This document shows, piece after piece, positions 1 through 12,247 of a DNA stretch of 64,000 bases. This stretch comes from Onchidella celtica (taxonomy: Eukaryota > Mollusca > Gastropoda > Systellommatophora > Onchidiidae): the NCBI GenBank assembly GCA_963931925.1, contig OZ007569.1, forward strand, positions 42,642,521 through 42,706,520, given 5' to 3'. Below the pieces are notes generated by a model. It made no database searches, had not been told where the DNA came from, and saw only the letters and a program-made list of their open reading frames with translations. Made by a program: the position numbers and the translations under genes. The stretch's first letter is position 1. Each line of letters starts with the position of its first letter.

Positions 1-3000
1 TGCCTTTTGGCATAAGTCTGACATATGCCATTATCCTAGAGCGGTGACGGTAAGGAATATTTTACTTGGCTTAGCTGGCACAAACAAAGAAAACTAATAG
101 ACATAGAGTATTTATGTGCAAAACCTGACAGGAAGATAACAGCGTCATTGCCAGGACCATGGGAAATGTCAACAACCTGTCAAAATACGTGCTTTCAATT
201 TCTCTTCAGTGCCACCACGAATGGCACTTTCATGTTGTTTTTGGGGTGAAAACAGCATTTCTTCACATTGATGAAATAGTAAGACGCTGTTTCACCATTA
301 AGCAGCTGATGCATGAAAATAAAATTTTAAAAAGCTTAAACTCTGCCAGCAACAACAGCAACAATAAAACGGCGACAGAGGCCCGAAGCAGAATTGCACT
401 TTTTTTGCTATCTTTTTCGTATCTGCCAAATTCGTCACTTTAATGGGGATGGGTTTTTCAAATATGAGTCAGCCATTCCGTTTGACCATCCACAGGAGAA
501 CTACATGAACTCAGAAAGCAAGCATTATCTACATATATTATGTAGAACTCACAGAGGCCAAATGTCAGGTACAAGCTAATGCACTGATGGGTTTTTTGTT
601 TTTTTCTCGTTGTCACCATCCAACAGAAATCCCATTTCGAAAGTATTCAGAAATCAGTTTTGCCGAAAAAAAATTCTGTTCCTGCTCAGAGACATGCACA
701 AGTTGCTGTAGTGTTTGAACAGTATAAGTCAGACAGTCTGAAGCTGGCCCAGGCAAGAAAATTTAAGGGACAGAAGCAGGCATGAAGTGACACCAGTTGG
801 ATGTGTGCCGAAGAGCTGGCCCACATATGTACAAAACAATGAGACAAATCAGAATAGCTTCCTCTGCTGGCTAACAGTATACATAATATACAAAATGGCA
901 GTGTATAACAAGAAATGAAAAGAGTCTGCAGCAAGACAGATAGGCAGACAACCCTTTGCACACATTGAAAAGCCTGATTAAAGATTCGTTCATCTGAACC
1001 CTTCAGTTATTTACGTCTATGTTACAACTGACTCTATTCACACACACCTATATAACAAGTATTGCAGTATTTTCTTCACCAGCTGAAACTGTGTGAAATG
1101 CAGAAACTGTGGGTCTCTTTTTGGCACAACAAGAAAACGATGACAGCTACCTGTTCATGGTCTTGCAACCAGTTTAGTCTCAGGGCACCACAGAGCATAG
1201 CTTTCATGCCTTCAGCGATTGCGGTACTATGTCAGCCAACATAGGAAAAAGGGAACTCAGATATAAACTACCCTTGCCACACCTTTCAGCACACTTTTGG
1301 TAAAAAAAAAACCAAGTGCAGAGATCTGCTTTCTCCTCTTTACAGATGAACGCATTTACTGTGAATTATTCTTCTTGATGATGCCGTTAAGCCCCAAACA
1401 CGTACACAGATAAATTCAAGATCGAGATTTGGCTCCAGTGTTAACGCTATAACCACGGCCCTAGCATGAAATCGGAGAAATGTATTCCATGTGCCTTACG
1501 TGTATGTGACAACTCTTTTTTGCCAAATATGCCGTGGAGGAAACGTCTTGCAAAATATGTCATTTTTACCATCGAGGAAGGAGATGTACAATATTTCAGT
1601 TATTTAATACTAAAAACAATGTATGAATGATAAGGAATGTAATTCACCTAAAACAGTTGTCTCCCCATCCCCTGAAAAATTATGTCATTCGCATTTTGTG
1701 CGGTTTCAGAATGAGACCAGTGATACAATGATCTACTTTCTTGCTAAAGCCATTTTTCTTATTGTGTAGGTCGTTTCGATGAAACGATTTTACCAAAAGC
1801 CTTTCCACAGGCAGTCGATCTGGCACTTGGCATGTCTGCCCGTCTCTTGACAAAGTCGGGATGAAGATGATGTATGAAACGTAGGTAATAGAGCCTGTAG
1901 CTTGAAAGCAAATGGAGTGGTTTGCCATCTTCTCTTTCGGTTAGTACAAAAGCCACATTGATAAACGCAGTCTCAATTCAGGCAGTTTACCTACCGTTGT
2001 ATCGTTCATTGACATTTTTTTCAATCACTTCGAGCATGGCTGAGGTCGCCTCTTCATGGATCGACATGTTGAGTTCTGGTCTCAGATGTTTCTGAACGTC
2101 TAATCACAATACCGAGATCACTGCAAGTTGATTCATCGCCTGCTATGTCAGCCAGAATTGTGCCTCACTCAGTATTTCCCACGTTGTCATAGTATCAGGC
2201 TCTCATGTCCTCAGGATCATCAATATTCAGCATTAATGTTGTGGCGTCGTAGGTTGGAGCCTCAAAAGATACCTAGCGAGACCCAGTATCGCGAATGTCC
2301 AACATCAATACCCAATAAGTCGTTGCTTAATTCTCGATGGCGAAACACTTCCGCCTCCATTAAAATCATTTTAAAAAGCACGCTTAACTGACATCAGTTA
2401 GTAGCATCAAACAAAATTACAGTCGGTGGCTGTCTAACAACTCAAACCATCTCAAAAAAATTCCATATGAATCTTGAAACAAGGTTTGAACATCCTTACG
2501 TAGAAGTGACGATTAGACCATTTTTAAGGTTACTACGAGTTTGTTAAATTTTGTTGATAATGAATGAAACAGGCCTCCTCAAATAAACAGAAAAACATGA
2601 CCATAAATTGACATGAAATTCAGATGTCAAAATGTAATATATAGAACTTATAAAGGGTACTTATTTAGTTGTTTGTTTTCTACTTCTTTATTTCTTTATT
2701 TTCTGTTTATGTTTTTATTTATTTTTTTCATTTATTGACATGTATTTAATTTTATTTATAATGGATAATAACAACAATACTAGCAAGAACAACAACAGCA
2801 ACACAACTTACGATATTATGGACCCGACACTAATACTCCAGTAAAAGAGCTCGAATTTCTGATAATTCGAAGTCACCAAGCTCGCCACTCCCAATGTAAT
2901 GTGGCTTTCCCGCCTGATGCAAAACTCATACTCACCAACAAAGCTCTGTTCAGCAATTCTTAACTGTAGCGATCCAGAGGAAGAGGGGAGGCGGGTAGGA

Positions 3001-3234
3001 ACAGCATAATACAGCGATTGTGGCCTCCCAGCAACCTGCTGAAGGTACAGTTGGCCAACAGGTGGGATACTGCATGAGGTCCTTGGACTTTGATCACAGT
3101 AGGCACGCATGATGTAACTATTTATTGATTGATAACGTCACGATATCACAAGCAACAACAATAAGAACAACACAACCCACGATAGTATGAACAAAATTGA
3201 TAATCCAGTAAAAGAACTTGAAATGTGTTTTTGA
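1..3234. other. Non-coding stretch, no recognisable gene
   Basis: I see no conserved protein, RNA gene or repeat boundary here. Open frames are short and lack recognisable motifs. Two of them, around 1759-1956 and 2877-3110 on the minus strand, were examined and not accepted (see rejected items). The sequence around 2640-2800 is T-rich low-complexity DNA. Confidence 0.5.
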
Positions 3235-3292
3235 TGTCGTTGTTGTTGTTGTTATTGCTGTTGTTGTTGTTGCTGTTGTTTTTGTTGTTGAT
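3235..3292. repeat. TTG/GTT trinucleotide microsatellite
   Basis: An almost uninterrupted run of GTT units with a few GCT interruptions. Shorter AAC/GTT runs lie at about 2770-2810 and 3590-3602, so this part of the window is generally rich in the motif. No coding role is visible. Confidence 0.85.
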
Positions 3293-4342
3293 GAAGCTTT
3301 AGTTATAATGAAGACATTTGAATTTCCTAAAATTTCTGAATTCTTGACATCATATTGATTAATGTTTCAAAAGTATTCATTACCAACAGTGTCCACTGAT
3401 TCAACGATGTTGTGTAGATGAATTGGGCAGACTCTTATAAGCAAAGACGAAGAAAACGCAACTTGACACAGGGAATGATCATAATTTGCAAGGCGTCGTG
3501 CCATAGACCTTTTATCTTGGTGATGTGGTGAAGGAGGAAGGCATTGGAACCTGCTGACACTTCCATAGTCCCTTACACCGAAGTTTGTTTGTTGTTGTTG
3601 TTTCTTTGCGAAGCAATTCATTGTTTTAGAGGAATTCTCGTGATTAATGTATGTCGCATGTGTAATATTTCTAATGTATTCATAGTGTAGGATTGATTCG
3701 TGCTTGTATTTTATGAAAGATTGTTTAAAATGTATGGTTAATTGCAGACCACACAGCTGTTGTCTAGGCCATTTGACATTTGACAGGCATATCATGCACA
3801 CACACACAGTTTAAAAAATGAACTGAGATTATAAACTTTAATAGACAGAAAGACACGCACCAAAGATCTGAAAAGGATCTTTTATTGACTAAATGTAAAT
3901 GAACATGTCATGATGACTTGTTGGCACATATCGAACACATTGTTGTTGATGTTGTTGTTTTAAGAAACCTGTCTCCATATTATGAAGATTAAGTACCGAA
4001 TAAAGTAAAAATGAAACTCTTGAGTGACAGAGATTAAAGTCAAATGTAATACGCGTTGTGGGCACGGCCTACCACAAACATGGAAGGTAAAAAAAAACAC
4101 CACATCTTCCGAGAATGTGAAGAATGTTCAGCTCACAGTAATATTCCCCAGCTCTGTCGGAGTAAACCTTTATTATTCTACTTTAAAACACTGTTGGAAG
4201 CTTGAACTAATGTATCAAATCCTTGAAATTAAGCATTATTTGGACATTAAATACAAGAAGTGAAAAAAAAAAAAAGTGTTGTGCTTGTGCATACAAAGCG
4301 TAAGCGTATTATTAGTAATGTGGTAACTGACATGTGCTTGCG
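3293..4342. other. Non-coding stretch, nothing recognised
   Basis: AT-rich sequence with scattered short GTT runs. A 146-codon open frame on the minus strand (3367-3807) has no recognisable domain and low-complexity Q runs made by the microsatellite, so it is not called as a gene. Confidence 0.45.
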
Positions 4343-4354
4343 GAGAGGAAGAGA

Positions 4355-4425
<71 letters not shown>

Positions 4426-4426
4426 G
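4343..4426. repeat. GA dinucleotide microsatellite ending in a G-run
   Basis: About 70 bases of GA repeats run directly into a tract of about 12 G. The arginine/glutamate open frames that cross it are artefacts of the repeat. Confidence 0.9.
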
Positions 4427-5393
4427 AGACAGAGTTCAGCTTTAGATCTCATTTCGGAGGGTGGTAAGGAACTGGGCAGGTTCTATTGCAGTACTTTGGC
4501 ATTTCGAACAGATTTTGTGGTTGTTGTCCGATCTTGAAACTGCTCGGGTAGAAAGTCAAATTGTGACTGATTTTGAGGACCACCTGTAGAAATAATAGTA
4601 AAGAACCACGGTTTTAAAATATTATAAAACTGATAGATCATTCCAAAATAGTTACATCAATAATAATATTCATAGAGGATGTTCTAATCCCAGTTGACAT
4701 TTAGTATGAACCGTAGGGTGGTTAAGTCTTATTTAAAATGTGAAAAATGAAAATCGAACAAGTCAACCCCCCCCCCCCCCCCCCCAAATCAAAATGGCCT
4801 ACATAATAATACCCAGCCCATCATTGTGCGAAAATTCTAAAAAACGTTTCAGAATTTCACCGATGTCCTAAAATGTATATGCTACGTATCTGCTAATTTC
4901 TATTTGTGCAACTTAAATTGAAGGAACTCTGAATACCAAACATAAATAAAGTACACAAATAGACCCACAAAGTGGTCGTTATCGTGCCGGGGCCAGGTAA
5001 AACCCAAACCCAAACTCTAACTCAAACACCCCTCTCGTGGCGCACTCTGAGAGTTAAGTTTGTTCGTTTTGTGCTACGCTTTGTCCATGTTATTGACAAC
5101 CATGGTTGTCAAAGATAATACGATGTTCATTGTTCTCAGTCTGTGCAAGTTTGTTCCTAAAGTTCACTTTCATGTTGCATTAACGGATAGACATACAGAA
5201 AGAAATGTTTGAAAATTACCATTCATTCATGGGTTTTCAATGAAATTTTAAAAAGTCTTATATTTCTCAGTCTTCACAGATAATTTTTTTTTTTAAATCC
5301 ACTCACTTCATGATATCTGCAAGGCTGCCCCGAGATGTCGGCATACTAACTCGGAGGCCACAGCTCCAGGTTTACCCCAGCCGTAACATGTCA
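4427..5393. other. Non-coding stretch with a poly-C tract
   Basis: No gene seen. A run of about 19 C lies at 4767-4785. The rest is AT-rich unique-looking sequence up to the LINE tail. Confidence 0.45.
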
Positions 5394-7598
5394 TATTAAT
5401 AATAATAATAATAATAAGTCATTTCTATAGCGCCTGATTCCACAGAAGAGTGCACTAAATTATAAAGCGCCTAACAGTTCTCTCAGTCACACAACACACA
5501 TTTTCATCAACCTATACATAATCACTGTCTCAAGAATGTTACATATCCTGCGTATACGCTTTTGTAAACAACGCTGTTTTAAGTTTTCTTTTGAATTGGA
5601 TCAAGCTGTTTGAATGTTTCACATGATCAGTCAAGTCATTCCACATTTTAGGTGCACACACCGAAAAAGCTCTTTCTCCAATGATTGTTCTTGATCTGGG
5701 CACTACTAATAAATTTGCTTCTGCTGATCTCAACTTTTTGGGTGGAATGTATTTTTCAATGAGCTCTGAAAGATATTCCGGTGAGCTTTGATTGAGGCAT
5801 TTAAACACAATGCATAAAATCTTAAACTGAATACGCTCTCTAACAGGCAACCAGTGAAGGTTTTGGAGAACTGGTTGAATGTGTTCTGATGTTTTTGATA
5901 AAGTAACAAGTCTAGCAGCCTTGTTCTGGATCTTTTGTAATCTATAAATAGTTGCCTCAGGGATCCCAATGAGCAAAGAGTTGTAATAATCTAGATGACT
6001 GACAATAAATACCTGGACCAGAATCTTTGCGGTCTCTTCATCAATACATTTTCTGATCTTACTGATATTCCGCAAGTGAAAGTGCATTGTTTGGCAAAGT
6101 TTTGTAACATAGGTTTTCATGGACAAGTCTGAGCCGAAATAGACGCCAAGGTTCTTAATGGCTCCATATGTTACGTTGATGGTAGTACCGTCCAGATTTA
6201 AGTTATCAATTTTCACATTAGATCTAGAATTTTTTGCTCCAAGTAAAATTATCTCAGTTTTGCTGTCATTGAGTTTGAGTTTATTGTCAAACATCCATTG
6301 CTTGACATCCTGTAAGCAGTTCTCAATGGCCTGGATCCGTTGTTGCTCATCACGGCAGATGAGAATGTACACTGGAGTGTCATCAGCGTACAGGTGATAA
6401 TCCAATCCATGACGGCTGATGATGTCTGATAGGGGTGATGTGTACATGATGAACAGAATGGGCCCTAAGAGGCACCCCATAGATAAATGGTGCTGATGCT
6501 GATGTTATTGCACCCCTTCCAGATGTTGAGGAATGAATGAGAACTGATTGTGATCGGTCAGTTAGGTAAGATTTAATCCATTCTAATGCTTTCCCTCCAA
6601 CCTTGAAATATGATCTCAGTCGCTCTAAGAGTAGAGCCTGGTCAATCGTATCAAATGCAGCGCTGAGGTCAAGAAGAATGAGTACCACACATTGTTTCTG
6701 GTCTGCATATCTGATGATGTCGTTGTGGACTCGCAAGAGGGCAGTTTCCGTAGAGTGAAACTCTCTTTACCCAGATTGAAATTTCACAGAGAGGCCTTTG
6801 TTGGTAAGATGCGCCTTCAATTGCATTGCAACCAATCTTTCGATGACTTTAGAAAGGAAAGCAATGTTGGAAACGGGTCGATAGTTGCTCTAGTTGTTGC
6901 TATCGAGGCTGGGCTTTTTGAGAAAAGGGGTCACAAGTTCTTGTTTTAGTGCGACCGGTACTGTGGATTCATGAAAACTGCTGTTTACAATAGATGTTAT
7001 TGATGGGGCGAGTTCTGTAGCACATGATTTGAGAATCCAAGTCGGAATGGCATCTAACATACATGTTTTGTTTGATGACGACAGTAATAGTTTCATGATT
7101 TCATCCAAATTGACAGGCTGGAATTCATTAAGCAATACATCTGAATCAATTTTTTCAGGCATATAATGATCGTCTCCCTTTTGTTGGTCAAATTGGTCTC
7201 TGATTGTTTGAGTTTTGTTAACGAAAAAGTCTGAAAAATCCCGAGCCAGTTCTTGGGTGTCAGTGTACAATGGTAGACTATTTTGATCTGCTTCATGTCC
7301 CATCAGGCCTTTGACTATTTTGAAAAGTTGTTTGGGTTCGCGTTTTGCCTCATTGATGTTTTGGAGAATGTGTTTTCTTTTGGATTGTAATATTAATTTA
7401 TTGGTTCTGATTTTTGCCGCGTGATAGTTCTGTCTATCAATTTCCAAATGAGTTCTTCTCCATCTTCTTTCAGAACGACGCCTTTCATGTTTGGCGAGTC
7501 GAATTTCATCATTGTACCATCTGGTGTTGGGTCGCAGGATGATCTTACGTTGTTTCAGAAGTGCATGTTTCTCTAGATCAAAGGGGTGAAAGCTTGTT
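5394..7598 (-). mobile_element. L2/CR1-type LINE, 5'-truncated
   Basis: A non-LTR retrotransposon fragment on the minus strand. Its 3' end is an ATT trinucleotide tail (5394-5417 as read on plus), preceded by a TATAGCGCC-containing 3' UTR, a common arrangement in L2/CR1-type LINEs of marine animals. Upstream, in minus-strand order, come a basic post-endonuclease linker, the reverse transcriptase and the conserved C-terminal module. No endonuclease domain is present, so the copy was truncated at about 7598 during insertion. A second, shorter relative lies at 50815-51638. Clade assignment within L2/CR1/Rex-like elements is an inference. Confidence 0.85.
5539..7590 (-). pseudogene. LINE reverse transcriptase, broken ORF2 remnant
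   Basis: Read from high to low coordinates. The linker (about 7447-7590, with RWYNDEIRLAKHERRR) continues through 6890-7447, which contains FSDFFVNK and DAIPTWILK. The RT follows with HSTETALLRV near 6740, LLDLSAAFDTID (motif A, about 6670) and YADDT (catalytic motif C, about 6390). The C-terminal part, 5539-6480, ends with the family-typical ERAFSVCAPKMWNDL block. The frame changes between 6890 and 6736, and again at about 6480 where the expected PQGS motif before LGPILF is disrupted; an in-frame stop lies in the 6737-6890 stretch. The copy cannot make a full RT. The YADD core itself is intact. Confidence 0.85.
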
Positions 7599-7943
7599 CA
7601 AAAATGATAATAATAATAATATCGAATTTAAGAAAAGATGGGACAAGATAAGACACCTTCACTTTATTGTCCCATGAGGGATTTTTTTTTTTTTTTACTT
7701 AGCGATTAAGAGCACATACGTGGTACATACATTACATGCATTATTACCTGACTATATTGTTATATCGCAATATATCACAAAAATGGTAAATCCCATAAAA
7801 ATTCAGGATATTTATTTATTTATTTATTTACTGGGTATTTCTTCAATTTCTGGAACCAAACACTAGCAGATGGTGTGTTAAGAACGTAGGTGATGGTACT
7901 CGGTGGGTTGGTGATTTGTTATGAAAAGAGGCAAATATCAGAT
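7599..7943. other. Short intergenic stretch with LINE-tail-like sequence and TTTA repeat
   Basis: At 7640-7690 the minus strand carries an ACAATAAAGT...TTATCTT arrangement that looks like another LINE or SINE 3' tail, followed on plus by a T-run. A TTTA microsatellite lies at 7808-7831. The last five bases, CAGAT (7939-7943), are one copy of the outer retrotransposon's target-site duplication. Confidence 0.5.
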
Positions 7944-9165
7944 TGTCACAAATCCCAGACTGGGAGATGTAATAAGTATGACAGGACAACAATCACAAAC
8001 AACAAGTTTAACACTTAACAAAACAACCCATCAGACTCACACATTTATTAAACATAATTGTACATATACTAGCGCAATTACATATATTATATTATTGAAA
8101 TGACTGCCGTACAACGGCCTTATTCTCACACACACGCTCCCTCGGATCCACAATCCGGTAGTTACTCCTAAAGGCACTTCGGCCTCAGCCTCTCCCCTCA
8201 GGGTCTTAATAGTACATTAATGATTCACTGGCACCGCAGTCTCTCAATACCACCTTCCTATTGTCATACACCTTAGCACTCCCCTAGCACCTCCGCAGGG
8301 CAATAACACATTAGTATTTCCATAGCCATCAACATGGCAACAACATAGTATCAGTTCACTAGCCTATCAACATGGCAACAACATAGTATCAGTTCACTAG
8401 CCTATCAACATGGCAACAACATAGTATCTCATTCACTCTCATATCTACGTCCCTGTCCGTGGCCTGACTGCCACGACTTTATGTGCCTCCACTGTCCTAC
8501 ACTGACAGCCTCACTTCTGGCCTATGTGTGGCCTCCGGCCCTATGCTGGCCTATCCCCTGTGCTCATCGAGGTGGCTCTGCGGCCCGTCCCCGACACCTA
8601 CAAGAATAACATTACATTGGTATAATACCCTACCATTTCTATTCACTCCACCTCTCCTTACAGTCCATGACGCAGACACACACTAGTTCACCTTTCACTC
8701 ACCACACATCTTACGGTAACACACTTCCATCGGAGTACACACTACTCACTCGCGCTACAAATCCATGAACTCACTTTCATCTATCGCTCATGGGGCACAT
8801 TGCTATATCCAATATCAAGGACTTCCACATTCCTCACATATACTTATTCACATCATGGTAATAGACGAATATAATATAATACATCAATCATAATAATCAA
8901 TCAACGTTCTACATACCAGTCATAACTGGAAAGACTTTCTCCTAGTCTTCTCGACTGCTCCCTTTATGTCTGCCCGATGGGCTATTATTCACAGATCCGC
9001 TCCCTAGGACCTTCTAACTTGCAGTGATAGTTATACAGCGCTTTCGCCTCCTTCAGACCCCCCACTCATGACATGCACGACTTTTCTTCCCTGTCTCCGT
9101 GCGTTAATTTTACTCTCCTCCTTTCCCCCCGTAATTATTAACTATCGCTCACTCCACTCGTGACA
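7944..9165 (-). repeat. 3' LTR of outer element (long form)
   Basis: 1222 bp, TG...CA termini on the minus strand. It contains three copies of a 36-bp tandem unit (about 8330-8435) and, at 8598-8916, a 319-bp segment that begins GTATGT and ends TTGTAG on the minus strand and is absent from the inner element's LTRs. A polyadenylation signal AATAAA lies about 105 bp before the LTR end, near 8050. Adjacent bases 9166-9181 are the polypurine tract. Confidence 0.93.
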
Positions 9166-9515
9166 TCATCCCCCACCCCAAAAAAATTAATGCAATTAAT
9201 TTCAAATCGCATCAAGATGACTGTCAACGAGTGAGCCTGAGCAATACCTACATTAAAAAAAACTGACCTAGCCGTTCCCCTAGTATATAAAATACCGAAA
9301 TCAGGGGAAAATATGGGGATCAATATGGCCTGCATATATGTGTCACATCATGAATAGCTAACTAATCACAATACTTAATACAGAATCAAAAACCATTCAA
9401 CCTATCAACCATTCTTCATATCATATTTATAATGTCAATATTTTAAAGTCGACTCATTCACACAGATCCTGTCAATGTTCCTGTCCTCTGATGTATAAGC
9501 TCCTGAAATCTTCCC

Positions 9516-10433
9516 CTAGGCTCGACTAAGGTAGTCGGCGATATGATTGCTGGTTCCTGGAATTGGTTGAATAACGAAGGTGTACGGCTGTAAAGCCAAT
9601 GCCCATCTAGACAAGCGTGGGCTGGACGAACGATTCTTCGACAAAAATGTCAGTGGCTTGTGGTCTGTCTGGATACAAAATTCTCGTCCCATGAGATAAC
9701 GTCCTAGTTTCTGGACGGACCAGACAATGGCAAGACACTCACGCTCTATCACAGAATACTTTCTTTCTCTCTGCAATAACTTCCCACTGACATAACATAC
9801 AGGATGGAGACATTCGTTCTTCTCCTGTAGAAGACAAGCGCCGACACCAGAGTCCGACGCATCCGTTCTGAGGATAAAATTAGATCGAAAATCGGGTAAT
9901 ATCAGAATGGGTGACGATGATAATGCTGTCACCAAATTATCAAATGATGTCTGACATTCAGACGTCCACTGGACCTTATCGGGTTGTCCCTTCTTAGTAA
10001 GGTCAGTAAGAGAAGATGACAAGGAGGAAAAATTTGGAATGAACTTTCTGTAATAATTTAAAATTCCCACTAAGCTTCTGACTTGTTTCTTTGTTTTAGG
10101 GATTTGCAACCCTACTAACTTGTCAATTTTTGTTTCTTCAGGTCTCTGAACACCTCTACCCACAATATGTCCTAAGAATACTATCTCTGGACATGCCAAC
10201 TCCATCTTTGCGGGTTTAGCAGTTAACCCAAAATGACGTAATCGTTTAAAAATTACTGTTAGTGTCTGAATATGATCAGACCATGTCGACGTATGGCATG
10301 CTATATCATCAAAGAATGACACGGCATTAGGTATGTCCTTCAACACTAATCTCACCAATCGTGCAAACGTCGCTGGCGCGTTTACCAACCCAAATGGCAT
10401 GACCTTAAATTGGAATAATCCAATGGGCGTTTG
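9516..10433 (-). mobile_element. Outer element: 3' part of pol (RT end and RNase H)
   Basis: The minus-strand reading shows the second half of a gypsy-type reverse transcriptase, from PIGLFQFKVMPFGL through the SFFDD catalytic motif and FLGHIVG. The thumb follows, then an RNase H with TDASDSGVG and QTDHKPL, ending HIADYLSRA near 9516. The upstream rest of pol lies beyond the inner insertion, from 17595 on. About 350 bp of non-coding 3' sequence separates it from the polypurine tract. Confidence 0.9.
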
Positions 10434-11300
10434 TGTCACGAGTGGAGTGAGCGATAGTTAATAATTACGGGGGGAAAGGAGGAGAGTAAAATTAACGCAC
10501 GGAGACAGGGAAGAAAAGTCGTGCATGTCATGAGTGGGGGGTCTGAAGGAGGCGAAAGCGCTGTATAACTATCACTGCAAGTTAGAAGGTCCTAGGGAGC
10601 GGATCTGTGAATAATAGCCCATCGGGCAGAGATAAAAGGAAGCAGTCGAGAAGACTAGTGAGAGTCTTTCCAGTTATGACTGGTGTCGGGGACGGGCCGC
10701 AGAGCCACCTCGATGAGCACAGGGGATAGGCCAGCATAGGGCCGGAGGCCACACATAGGCCAGAAGTGAGGCTGTCAGTGCAGGACAGTAGAGGCACATA
10801 AAGTCGTGGCAGTCAGGCCACGGACAGGGACGTAGATATGAGAGTGAATGAGAGACTATATTGTTGCCATGTTGATAGGCTAGTGAACTGATACTATGTT
10901 GTTGCCATGTTGATGGCTATGGAATTAATAATGTGTTATTGCCCTGCTGAGGTGCTAGGGGAGTGCTAAGGTGTATGACAATAGGAAGGTGATACTGAGA
11001 GACTGCGGTGCCAGTGAATCATTAATGTACTATTAAGACCCTGAGGGGAGAGGCTGAGGCCGAAGTGCCTTTAGGAGTAACTACCGGATTGTGGATCCGA
11101 GGGAGCGTGTGTGTGAGAATAAGGCCGTTGTACGGCAGTCATTTCAATAATATAATGTATGTAATTGCGCTATTACATGTGTAATTATGTTTAATAAATG
11201 TGTGAGTCTGATGGATTGTTTTGTTAAGTGTTAAACTTGTTTGTTCGTGATTGTCGTCCTGTCATAAACTATTACATCTCCCAGTCTGGGATTTGTGACA
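10434..11300 (+). repeat. 5' LTR of inner element (short form)
   Basis: 867 bp, TGTCACG...GTGACA. Compared with the 1222-bp form it lacks exactly the 319-bp GT...AG segment and one 36-bp tandem unit (319 + 36 = 355, the whole length difference). A TATA-like TATAACTA lies near 10564 and AATAAA near 11192. Confidence 0.93.
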
Positions 11301-11301
11301 T

Positions 11302-11338
11302 TGGGGGCTCGTCCGTTGTGACATTGGGGGCTCGTCCA
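11302..11338 (+). promoter_or_regulatory. Tandemly duplicated primer-binding site, tRNA-Pro type
   Basis: TGGGGGCTCGTCCG occurs at 11302-11315 and again at 11325-11338 (second copy with one change at its end), in two 23-bp repeats directly after the 5' LTR. The 14 bases complement the 3' end of animal tRNA-Pro, the primer also used by murine leukaemia virus. The outer element has the same duplication. Confidence 0.85.
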
Positions 11339-12247
11339 TTGTGACTCGTCCATTTTCGTAATATTTAGTTGTAGTTAGTTAGTAGGTAATTGTGCTGTCT
11401 TGTTCGTTGGATGAATGGACATTTCATGATAGGATTTATGTATAATAATGAATGTATATTGATGCATGTATTGCTATGAATAGGTATTAATGTGTATTTA
11501 AACTTTCCAGAGTGTGTGCGTGCAGCCTGAGGAGACAAGCGGCCAGAGCTCCGATTAAGGGGAGGAGTTAAACTCAAAATTCGAAGTTAAGTGAAAGTCA
11601 AAATTTTTGTGCCCTGGATTGTGGGCTGTTCCTTTAATCTGTCTTTTTCCCTGTTTTGCTGTTGTTGTCGTTATAGGTTATACGGGCGGTGGCGCGGGTT
11701 TGCTGTGTTGAACTTAGTTTATCCTTTTAAAAAGGTGTGGTAAACTTTGGAACTTCGTTCATCACAGTGAACAGTTCTGTAGGGACCTGTAATATTGTTT
11801 AGTTGTAGCGTCGATATCTTCTCTGTTCCGCAGGAAGACGTATTCTCTTGTCCCTCTTTCTACCTATCTATAGATACGTTCTTTTTTTTCAGACTCTGTT
11901 CTTGTTCGTACCTTGTAGTGTAATCGGCGTAGTTAGGTTGCATTTTTTTCCATTATATTTTCCTTTTTAGGTCGTTGTCCTAGTCTGGTTCGTTGTCCTT
12001 GACGTACTTGTGGTCCTTCTACTGTATTTCTTCATTCTTGTCGTTTCTATTTTCTTTTATAATTAATAGTGCATACATTTTATAGATATAGAATTAGTTT
12101 TGCTGTAAAGGTAAATTTCTGAATTGTATTCTGAATTGGGTATTGTTATATCTGGTGTGATCTCAGGTCTCTGGTCGTGTTGCTAGTGATCATACCGACA
12201 GGGTAGCCGTTTTCATAGTATACATACCATAACCATAAATCTGTGAA
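11339..12247 (+). other. Leader region of inner element
   Basis: Untranslated leader between the primer-binding sites and the gag-like start. It is T-rich, with no sustained reading frame. The matching leader of the outer element lies at about 20880-21825 on the minus strand. Confidence 0.7.

Noticed and set aside
1759-1956. Minus-strand open frame with a plausible-looking peptide (EREDGKPLHLLSSYRLYYLR)
   Set aside because: An overlapping frame is equally open, and no splice structure or family match could be recognised.
2877-3110. Minus-strand open frame followed by a GTGAGT donor-like site (possible exon)
   Set aside because: The donor is good, but no acceptor or partner exon was found and the peptide is unfamiliar. 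Too little support for a feature.
3367-3807. 146-codon open frame on the minus strand
   Set aside because: No recognisable domain; its glutamine run comes from a GTT microsatellite; no conserved context.
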